The position numbers were made by a program, and so were the translations under genes. The notes beneath the pieces are model-generated. The model was given only the letters and a program-made list of their open reading frames with translations, had not been told where the DNA came from and ran no database searches. A stretch of 64,000 bases of DNA from Limanda limanda (Eukaryota > Chordata > Actinopteri > Pleuronectiformes > Pleuronectidae). Below, piece by piece: positions 22,290-31,720 of this stretch. Within the stretch, counting starts at the first letter, position 1. Each line of letters starts with the position of its first letter. Location of the stretch: the NCBI RefSeq assembly GCF_963576545.1, contig NC_083648.1, positions 17,834,154 through 17,898,153 on the forward strand, written 5' to 3'.

Positions 22290-24664
22290 GCTGCCGGATA
22301 ACGGGTGGTTTGACACATGACCGTAAGCAAATAAACAGCACCCGACTTGGAACGTGGCAACGGACCCACACAGTCTATAATAAGGTGTTCAAATGGCTGA
22401 CCCACAGCCGGAATCGGAAACAGAGGAGCTGGTTTAATCACCTGATTTGGCTTCCCCGCAAGTTGACAGGTATGACAGGTTTTCAGATACTCAGACACAT
22501 CCCTCTTTAATTTAGGCCAAAAAAAGTGTTTCAGCACTCGGTTGTATGTTTTTCTCACCCCCCAGTGACCCGAGTCATCATGGGCCCGGCGAAGCACCGT
22601 CTCCCGGAGCTTCGAAGGCAGGACAATCTGGAGGACGGGATCCCCTACAAAATCGTCCCCGTGAGGCACCCATTTTCTCATGAGCAATCCCTTCAACAGA
22701 AAGTAACAGTGAGGGTCGTTCTTTACCTCCGACGCAGGCAACACCATGTCAAACAGTCCCTTCAGGGACGCGTCGGCTCGCTGTTCACTCTCCAACTCTT
22801 CCTGCGTAACTGAAAGGGAAACATCAGACAGGGAGAAACACCACCCATCTACTGCCTCACCATCACCCACGCCAGACTCAGGCGGCTCTGGTGGAGAATG
22901 TTGGGACATAGACCGCGTCACCGCACACGCTGTGAACACTTCGGGGAAACTTATTTCATCCTCATCAGGCTGCTTCCTCACCAGGGGAACTGAGGAAACC
23001 ACTGGAGACGGGGCCACATCACCCCACACACGCTCACCTGCAGCACCGTTACCCAGGATCAGAGTGACCCCCTCAACAGGCAGCGCCGGCCTCACACCCA
23101 CAGCTATCTCGCCCTGGAAGAGATCAGAGTGTAATGTGATTTTGTGCAGAGGGACTTGCAAAACATTCATTTCCATACCTACAACAGGCACCCAACAACC
23201 TGTGTGAGTCTCAGCGGAAAAAGGCAGCACAGAAGCCTGAATGAAGGAATCAAAGGCCGCTGTGTCGCGCAGTATTTTAACTGGCACCTTCAACCTGCCC
23301 CCCACCAGAGAAACATGGCCACCAGAGATGAACGGCAGAAAAGACGCCAACCCCACAGACACGGATTCACCCCGAGCTGGCACACCCACCTCACTCACCG
23401 CTGGTGCGCGAGGCAACGAGACAGCGCAGCAAGCACCTTTTGGCTGCGCCATGGGACCCCCCTGGGGAACCCTGGGTTTAAGTGCGTAACAATCAGCTCT
23501 GAAATTACCTCTTTTATGACAATAACTGCAGGTTTTTTCAAAACCCCTCGAGTTACGTTCCCTGGCGTCGGATTTACCTGAACGACCAACATAACTCCCC
23601 AGAGCTGCCTCAGCACGCTCTGCAAACGGTCCACCACGGCTGCCACTATGCGCGCGCCACTCACCAAAAGAGCGTTTATGCGTCAACACATAGTCATCTG
23701 CCACTGAAGCAGCTTCAGACACACGTCTTACCTTGAGATCGTTAATGTGTTGTGCAATGTTTTCAGGTATGGAATTTTTGAACTGCTCCAACACAATTAA
23801 CTCGGACAAATCCTCAAACGTCTCCACTTTTAACGCGGCACACCAACGCGCAAAATGACCCGCCAGGTCACGAGCAAACTCGAGGTGCGTCTGCTTCTCC
23901 ACTCTCTTCCATGAACGAAAGCGCTGACGATAAGCCTCCGGCACGAGCTCGTACACTTTCAATACGGCAGACTTTACACACTCATAATCTTGGCCATCAG
24001 CCACCGACAGAGCAGAATACGCCTCCTGCGCACGGCCAGTCAGTGCGCACTGGAGCATCACCGTGCGGGCTGACTCAGGCCACTTCCGTGACTCAGCCAT
24101 ACGTTCAAACAAAGAAAAAAACGACTCTGGATCCCGCTCATTAAACTTCGGAAGTAACTGCAGATTGCCAAGCACATCAAAACACTCACCTCCGCCCCCG
24201 GGACGAACGGAGGAACTCTCCTGCGCTCCCGAGGCGGCTCCACCCGGAAATCCAGCCCTCAGCAACTCCAGCCGAGACTGCTCTACCGACAGCTTCGCTT
24301 GCTCCGTCTGGTAGCGGAGTTTTTCCACTGCAATCTGCTTCTCTATTTCAACTGACTTCAACGTCTTAGCATGCTCCAACTGCAACAACAGTAACTCTTT
24401 CTGCTGCTCAAACGTGAGGTCACTCGCGCTCGCAGCCAGTGGAGCCAAACTCTCCACCCTGGCCTGGGGAGGACGCGCAGCACCCGACAATATACCCAAC
24501 TCGCATAATGCAGCAAACAAAACATTCTGAATTGTCGCGTCTTTCACTCTTCTATCTGGGATATCGATACGATAATGCTCCGCTATTTTAAACAATTGTT
24601 CCCGCGTGCACTTATCCAGCAACTCCTCCGACGGAGCCTGAACAAAAAACGCCACATCCGCCAT
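22290..24664 (-). pseudogene. Retrotransposon gag, protease and N-terminal integrase
   Basis: Long minus-strand frame from ATG 24664, broken at 22290 by the hAT insertion. Order: a gag region with a coiled, Gln/Glu/Lys-rich stretch (about residues 90-140) and a capsid-like part; one zinc knuckle near residue 385 reading CSYCHKRGNFRADC, in which the usual His is Asn; a retropepsin-like stretch VKILRDTAAFDSF, with DTA where D-T/S-G is expected; the integrase zinc-binding HHCC region (HDDSGHWGVRKTYNR then TCHTCQLAGK); and the first catalytic Asp in LIIDCVGPLPRSKSG. This placement of integrase directly after protease is the key evidence for the Gmr1-type order. Confidence 0.87.
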
Positions 24665-25256
24665 ACTCTACACACAGTAATACAAAACTCCAGGACACTT
24701 ACTTTTGCTGCTACTTACCAGGTAACTCCCAAACAAGGAGCTACGAAAAAAACACAAGCCGAGACACCCCAACCCCTAACTACCTACCACAATACTTACT
24801 AAACCTCACGTAGTCTTCGTCGGCTTGCCGAGCTCGAAGTGACACCAACCGCAGGAAATTACATCTGACCGAGACTGGCCAGCTGCAACAACCCAAAGCC
24901 AGCGCACTCCCTCCTCAGGGTTACCGACCAAAACAAAAAAGGCAAAATAATAAAGTGGCGAGATCTGCTCACCCGGCGGCTAACTGATCAGGATGCCCGG
25001 ACAAAACAATTATCTTCAAGCAGCAACAAAAGCCAAGTGACCCAGAGAAACAACACAACCATGGCCCAAAATTTACTTACGCAGTTCACAGCTAAACCGT
25101 GGCGTACAAACCACACACACAAGCCCTCGCGACTTCCGGGTTCCCACGCCACTCAATAGTAACGCCGACAAAACGGTTCCATTCACAAACTCTCGTGAGT
25201 TCATTCACAACTCTGGCTTACTAGCGCACACGGACAACGAGACGAGCCCCCACATT
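24665..25256 (-). other. 5' leader of the Gmr1-type element with candidate primer binding site
   Basis: Between the 5' LTR and the gag start. Starting at 25252 on the minus strand the sequence TGGGGGCTCGTC matches the first 12 bases of the tRNA-Pro-type primer binding site; the next bases diverge. It is four bases from the LTR. Confidence 0.5.
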
Positions 25257-25585
25257 TGTCACGACCCGGCTCATGGTCGGACAAATAAAAGGAACTGCGC
25301 AGGTAAAAGTAACAAAGGATAATTTATTTCTCTAACACAAGGGACCAAAATGACGGCAAAGCAAACCAAGAGAACACAATAGAAAACGAGGGGCTGCGGC
25401 GGAGCGGCACACCGCTCTCCCTCCGGAGCCAGGCGATGTCAGGAAGAGAGTCAGGCAGGAGGAAGGACCAGTTTAACAGAGGTTTGGGGATTGGCCACGC
25501 CCACCAGCTCATCACCTGCAGCTTGACAAAGCATACACACACATTGACAAAGCATACACACATCCACAGGCAGGAGGCCGTCACA
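25257..25585 (-). repeat. 5' LTR of the Gmr1-type element
   Basis: 329 bases with TG...CA ends, nearly identical to 17969-18298. The few differences include a missing A in an A run and C/T or A/G changes. Target duplication ATGT follows at 25586-25589. Confidence 0.92.
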
Positions 25586-26479
25586 ATGTACTTACTGGTA
25601 AATTATCAGACCTTTTGTGGCCGGCATAAACTGAGCCAAAGCCTCCATGACCAAGTACTTGGCCTCGAAGTCAGCTGCACCAATGAACAAAGACACAGAC
25701 ACATGGTTTAAGATATTTGTGAAAAAAAGAAGCATCACTACCTTTTTTCCAAAACTGACATTTTTATATATTAACTCATCATCCACTTTATCATATTTCT
25801 AAGGCTTTCAACCACCAGATTTAAACATATGGAGTCTTTTCAGATGTTGTGGAAATAGCTCAGAGAGAAATCATCAGATAACTTCGTGACAGCTAAGTCA
25901 AATCCATCTGCCTGACAGGCGGCTGAAACCTTTGAAAGTATTTGTTTGAATCCTTTAATTTTTCATATCATATCTACTTATCTTAATCTCTTTCAATATT
26001 TACATCTAATCCTCTGGAATAAAGTATAATTATAATAATTATATTCCTAAAAATGTGGAATTATTCCTTTAAATTGGACTAGAATGGCCAAATAAGAATG
26101 ATGACATTGGACGACTCTTCAAAGTTCTGTATCACAGTCAACATTGTTTTGTAATTTTAACTGACAACATTTTGAAACAAAGTTTTTACACTATGTGAAC
26201 ATGGCAACTACCAATTGGTGAAGGTGAGTGAAAGTACTGTTAATCATTCAAAATGACTGGCTGAGGGGAGTCTGAGGGGCTGCGTTTTAGGGAGCGCTGT
26301 GGAGCCATTTTGCCACACCCATTTCAAATGACTCCTGAAAACTGACTTTTTCAACAGACCTGACATGCCTGCGAATTTTGGACTACGCAAAAAAACCCCG
26401 TCATATGTGTCTGGAGAAGTGGCTGTAACCCACCTGAACAATTCATGAAGCTCACATTGGACAAGGTTGGATCGTCCAT

Positions 26480-27588
26480 GTCGTCCACTAATCCAGATTA
26501 ACAGAAATATAGGTTGAAAAATATCCAAACGCAACGTTTAACGTGTTCGAATAATCGAACAGTTTGTATTGCTCTGTATTTTCCTCTGATGTTTGACATT
26601 TAAAAAAGGCAGAATGCATTCTAATGCACTGGAACTCTAGTGCTTAGTAACTAATGTTTGAACCAGGTGTCGCAACAATTATATTTTCCCTCAACGATGA
26701 ACTGAACAAATCACGTTCATGTTTTGAATCATCATCGTTATCAGGTCATCACGTCAAGTGCAGGAGCGAGAGAAAACGTGCACGCAAAGTCCCGCGGCCC
26801 CGCCCCCACTTACTCGCTCAGAGCTCGTTCACGTGAGGCAGCCGGTCGGTATCTATGATGACTCTGATCACCATGAACGTGACTTAGTTAATTTTCATCT
26901 GCATGAATTGAACTTCGAACTAGTTCGTTTTAAGTGGGAACTGGCACAACACTGAGTTTAACTACATATACAACTTTATAAGCTGTACTATCAAATATGT
27001 TTTGCGGCTCCAAACCAGTTTTATTTGGCGGATGAGGGGGCAAAATGGCTCTTTAATAGAAAAGATTGCCAACCCCTGGTTTAAACCAAAACAGGGTTTG
27101 TCAGTATGGACATCTGTACAATCACACATGTAACTTATTTTGGGTTATTTTAATCACTAAAGCTATTATGCAAAGTTAATGTTTCTTATTGAGCTGTGTA
27201 GTTTATTGTAAATTATAAATTCCAATAGGAACAATTTCACAGCATTATTGTGCACTTGCAGAAATAAATAAATAATGAATACACAATTGTTTCATTTTCA
27301 TAGAGCATTTTAATGAGAGTTGCATTTTTATATTTTCATTTGTAACATTTAAGTTGCTGCTGTATATTTCCTTGCCAAGGAGTTAATTGGTTCCTACTTT
27401 TCATTGTTTTACAGGTTCATACCTGGTTCATGGATGCCACATAGCTCATAGCGCTCAATATATAATACTAATTAAACATACACAAATTTTATTTTACAAC
27501 ATATACATATATATATATATATGTATATGTTGTAAAATATAATTTGTTATATATATATATATATATGTATATGTTGTAAAATATAATT

Positions 27589-27622
<34 letters not shown>

Positions 27623-28118
27623 ACTTCCTCTCGAGCTTCCATCATGTCTGTTTTAAAACTTGTGTTTGAGAATTAGACCATGGAGCCAATCTCCTCGGAT
27701 TGCTTTCTTCTTTTTCAGGGGGGCAACAGCGTCAAGGGTTGTTTCTAATTATGTTTTTTTCAACAAAGTTACCTGATACATAAAACAATGAAAGGTAGGA
27801 ACCAATTAACTCCTTGGTGAGTCATCATACAGCAGCAACTTAAAAGTTACATATGATGTCCTTCATACTAGTGACAAACACAAACATTGCTTTGGTTTAA
27901 ACACTAGATGGCTAGATGATGAACAAAGAAGAAACTTGTACTTAGGTCCTGTTGACCAATAAGATCAGCCGGTCCTTCTTTGATTCAAAGATAAAAGGGA
28001 ATGTGGCTGTGAACTTGTTACACATAAATACATTAGTAACCATCCTGTGATCTGATGATCAGTTGTCTTCTCACCATCAATAGTTAGATGCACATGCTGA
28101 TCTGGATGAGTGGACATC
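26480..28118. other. Inverted-duplication junction between minus- and plus-strand kinase copies
   Basis: About 26660-26955 is an unclassified repeat whose right end, read on the other strand, starts CAGTGTTGTGCCAG and contains GAACTAGTTC motifs; a hAT-like remnant is possible. 27352-27420 is the conserved kinase-upstream block, and 27780-27840 is the same block reverse-complemented, so the orientation of the array flips here. Between them (27487-27620) lie AT microsatellites with hairpin symmetry. No gene is supported. Confidence 0.6.
27487..27620. repeat. AT-rich palindromic microsatellite cluster
   Basis: Three TA-repeat runs separated by TGTATATGTTGTAAAATATA-type segments. The first run with its flanks reads as its own reverse complement (TTTTACAACATATAC ... 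GTATATGTTGTAAAA). It sits in the centre of the inverted kinase duplication. Confidence 0.85.
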
Positions 28119-28164
28119 ATGGCTGATTCAACCTTGTCCAACTATCTGACCTTCAAGAATTAAG
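28119..28164 (+). pseudogene. Vestigial first exon of kinase C
   Basis: ATG at 28119 followed by ADSTLSNYLTFKN matches the first exon of fragment 3 (DDPTLSNVSFMNCS) and of genes A/B (EDTTVSNHLKAFS). Here a TAA at 28161 stands one base before the GT donor, so use of this exon would terminate at once. Confidence 0.65.
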
Positions 28165-28646
28165 GTGATTTTTATGTAAACTCAGTGCACAACAATTTCA
28201 TTCATGTTATTTCGACCTATTTGCAACACATAATTTTGTAAGGGCTGACACAACACAACAAAGAGACTCAACAACAACAAAGAGACACAATATCCTAAAA
28301 TAGACATGCAACAACTGCAAAGACACAACACAATCACAAAGAGACCAAAATCAGATAACAAGAGACAAAACAACCACTAAGGGAAATGTGTTTCAGAACA
28401 AATCTTGAAAAAATTGCGTAGCTTTTTTTCAAAGGCTTTAATAAAACATAACATCAAATTTTAACACTAATTTTTAAACACTGTGCAGGATAGTAGCCAT
28501 TCATTGTGAATAATAAACAGTACTCTCACTAACCTTAACCAAACAGTAGTTGCCATGTTCATATAATTACAGAAATACTTAGTTTTAAAATGTTGTCGTT
28601 TATAATTCCAAAACAATGTTGAAGGTGACAGAGAACTTTCGTGGAG

Positions 28647-31600
28647 ATGGTTATCACCATCTTGGCGAGTAATCGGTCTATGGATGAGGCCACCAAGAGG
28701 AAGGCCACCACTGCAAATGAGCCCCTACTAAAGAGGCAGAGGGGTCGAGAGGGCCCTGATGCCAACATCAACTCTGGACAATCAACCCTGGAGTCAGTGC
28801 CCGAGGTCAAAAGCTCCAGTGACAAGAGCACGGTGTTATCAGGCCACACCAGCAGAGGTGACTTACTTTTTTTTTTTAAATGTGCTGCTGTTTTCATGGA
28901 AGCAATATGATCATGTTAAAATGGGGATCGATGTTGACTCTAGTTCGGAGGTATCTCAGTTTTTTTTTTGTGATGTTGTTCAGGTTGTTTTAAAAACTTT
29001 CCTGTCCAACTAAAAGGAATAATTCTACATTTTGAGGAATATAATGATTGACCTTATCCTGCGGATTAGATGTAAATATTGACTACACAGATTAAACAAA
29101 CTAGATATGAAATGTAAATGAAATGATTCAAACAAATACTTATCTTTCAGAGCTTTCAGTCTTTTACTTCTTTTACTGAGTTGTCATGAAGCTATCTGAT
29201 GGTTTCCAACCACTCAGCTATTTCCACAACATCTGAAGAGACTCCATATGTTTAAATATGGTGGTTGAGAGTCTTAGAAATATGAAAAAGTGGATGATAA
29301 GTTAATATATCAAAATGTCAGTCAGGGAAAAATAATTAAACATTAAGTTAGAGGTAGTGATGCTTCTTTTTTTCACAACTATATCAAATCATGTGTCTGT
29401 GTGGTCATCGGTACAGCTGACTTTGAGGCCAAGTACCTGGAGCTTGAAAAACTTGGTCAAGGAGGCTTTGGCTCAGTTTATGCCGGCCACAGAAGGTCTG
29501 ATGATTTACCAGTAAGTACATAATCAGAGGTGATAAAATAATTTAATATAATATTCTCACATTTCACAAACATACTCTGACTTCATAACTTGGACTAACC
29601 ATAGATATATATGGGACTAACCAAGTGCTCCTGATCTGTCCTGTAGGTGGCGATAAAGCACATCCCCAGCTCGACTGTGCCCCGACAAAGAGTGGTGAGT
29701 GATCTGTTGTCTCAGCACCAACTGTTGAAATCATTCTGTGACTTGTATGTTTTTGTTGTTTCCTTGTTGTTGATGAGATACACACACATATCTTCCTTTA
29801 GATGTTAAATAAGAGGGCACACAGGATTCCCAAGGAGGTGCTGCTCATGCAGAAAGCCGCAGGCGAACCAGTGTCTCTGGGAAAATCTGCAGCCGTGTCG
29901 ATACTTGACTGGTACGATCTGGACCAAGAGGTTATACTGGTCATGGAGAGGCCAGTCCCCTCTATGGAACTGCTGCACTTTATAAATAATAACTTTGGTC
30001 CGTTGTCCGAGCACATTGCACAGGTATTGGATTTTTACTGTATTCCCAGACTACAATTGAAAAGGTCATCATTTTGAATATCATCATTTTCAGTGGAGAG
30101 TGTTTGGCTACTATCACACCCATATTTCATTTGGGTCCAATCACAACTAACATTTTAAATTTGTTAAAATATATTATTTGAGATTCACTGTTTAGAAACC
30201 TTTACTTTTATTGAGGGAACTTGAGTTGTAATTAAGGTATATATTATTCGCTGAAAAGTTGAGAAAACTATAGCTACACAACAGTCATTAAATAGACCTT
30301 GTGTCAGGTCGTTTTTTCAATTGCTGGTCCAAGATAATAAGAAAGGCCTTTGACCTCAGCTTAGTCCTCAAAGTGCTCAGGAGAAGATGGATATTTGAAC
30401 CCCTACAAGTTCATGTGAAGTGTGCTCTGGTTGAAAGATCCAGAGCAGCTCCAACATAGACTGTATTTTTCAATCCCACCCAGATTCCTTTCTTCACCAC
30501 TCTAACTCATTTGTGACTTTTATCTCTTTCAGATCATCATGAAGCAGCTGGTGGATGGTGCCATTGATTTCCAAGCCAAGGGCGTCTTCCACCGAGATAT
30601 AAAAGCAGAGAACATCCTCATTGAGTTCAGCTCCGATGGCCTTAGAGTGCGCTTCATTGATTTTGGATGTGGCTGCATTAAGAAGAAAAACTGCATTTAC
30701 AGCCAGTTCTCTGGTACAGCCAACCTGTCTTGTTATCCTGCTTTTCATTCATCTGACTGTAAAATCTCTGCCTGTTCCTCATCCTTTGCATCCATCTCCT
30801 GCTATCTGACATATTGTAGGAACCTCAGCATACGCTCCTCCAGAGTTTCAAATATATGGGCAATACATGGCCGGCCCCACCACTGTCTGGCAGTTGGTGT
30901 CATTGCTTTTTGAAATGCTGGCTGGATCAATGTGGTTCCACACAAAAGACTTTATCAGGAATGACATGCAAATCTGGTTTGGATCCAAAGGTGAGACAAC
31001 GCTGGTTTTTAATGTACTGTTATTATGTTCCTGCCATGTTACAGTCGATCACTGTAGATTCAAGCCTCATCGTTTCCTTATTGTCTGTCTTCTCTCCTCA
31101 CAGAATGCCAAGACTTCTTGGTAATGTGTTTGGTTTTAGAGCCTGAGGACCGTGCCACTTTGGAGGAAATGCAGCAGCACCCCTGGTTAAACAACCCTGT
31201 CCCACCCCAGCCCCAACTCCCCCATCCCCAATATCACCATCCCCAAACCTTCCATCCCCAACTCCCCCATCCCCAAATCCTCCATCCCCAACTCCCTCAT
31301 CCCCAACTCCCTCATCTCCAACCTACCCATCCCCAATTCCTCCACCCCCAATTCCTCCATCCCCAGCTCCCCCATCCCCAACTCAGCCATCCCCAATTCC
31401 TTCATTCCCAACTCCCCCAACCCGGCCATCCACAAGTCTCCCATCACCAATTCCTCTATCCACAACTCCCCCACCCCCAACCACCCCATCCCCAGTTTCT
31501 CCATCCCCAATTCGTCCATCCCCAACTCCCCCATTCCCAATTCCTCCATCCTCAATTCATCCATCCCCAGCTCTCCCCTCCCCCAACGCCCCATCCTCAA

Positions 31601-31720
31601 CTCCTCTATCCCCAACCATTCCATCCCCAATTCCCCCATCCCCACCAACCAACATCCCTAAACTACCACTGGACTTTTGCTCCCTACCTTCCAGCCTCTG
31701 TTAACGCTTTCATGTGTTGA
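28647..31720 (+). CDS. PIM-like serine/threonine kinase C (complete, 7 exons, long HPQ tail)
   Basis: Exons: 28647-28857, 29417-29511, 29647-29694, 29802-30023, 30533-30713, 30820-30990, 31104-31720; all GT-AG, phases join to 514 codons plus stop. A second in-frame ATG at 28680 would give 503 residues. Exon 1 encodes a basic, NLS-like N-terminus ([20 protein letters not shown]) absent from A and B. Kinase motifs: [16 protein letters not shown] (about K106), MERP hinge, HRDIKAEN (about 212-219), DFG (about 235-237), [23 protein letters not shown]. After [10 protein letters not shown] the tail is about 150 residues of HPQ-type repeats. All catalytic residues are present, so an active enzyme is plausible. 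Expression from the new first exon is inferred from frame and donor only. Confidence 0.82.
31196..31660 (+). repeat. Coding minisatellite (HPQ repeats) in the last exon of kinase C
   Basis: Tandem, slightly varying 12-15-base units of the type CATCCCCAACTCCC encode repeated H-P-Q-L/F-L/P motifs. Genes A and B have a few related units (QFLQPQFLHPHPPP) in the same place, so the repeat expanded from a short ancestral tail. The frame stays open throughout on both strands; the reverse frame is a shadow. Confidence 0.88.

Larger units (their letters stand above)
17969..25585 (-). mobile_element. Gmr1-type Gypsy-like LTR retrotransposon
   Basis: Complete element with two LTRs, 4-bp target duplications ATGT at 17965-17968 and 25586-25589, a purine tract and a candidate primer binding site. 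On the minus strand the order is gag, zinc knuckle, protease, integrase, reverse transcriptase, RNase H. Integrase ahead of reverse transcriptase is the order known for Gmr1, first described from Atlantic cod, and is otherwise typical of Copia. The reverse transcriptase and RNase H look Gypsy-like. The LTRs differ at about three substitutions and one indel over 330 bases, indicating a young insertion. It is inactive as it stands: a hAT element splits the integrase, and a frameshift separates reverse transcriptase from RNase H. Confidence 0.88.
17692..26479 (-). pseudogene. PIM-like kinase fragment 3, split by an LTR retrotransposon
   Basis: Minus-strand remains: exon 1 at 26479-26434 (ATG, then DDPTLSNVSFMNCS, donor CAG|GTGGGT), exon 2 at 25674-25596 with a 16-base loss that shifts the frame, exon 3 at 17860-17814 with a one-base loss, and the first bases of exon 4 at about 17712-17692. 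The LTR element 17969-25585 sits between exons 2 and 3, in intron 2. The deletions differ from those in fragments 1 and 2, so it decayed independently. It keeps the ancestral type of first exon, useful for comparison with gene C. Confidence 0.8.

Noticed and set aside
26660..26955. Definite assignment as a hAT element
   Set aside because: Only the right end resembles hAT termini; the left end and target duplication could not be identified.
31187..31648. Minus-strand frame of M/G/E/L repeats
   Set aside because: It is the reverse reading of the HPQ minisatellite in kinase C and has no independent gene signal.
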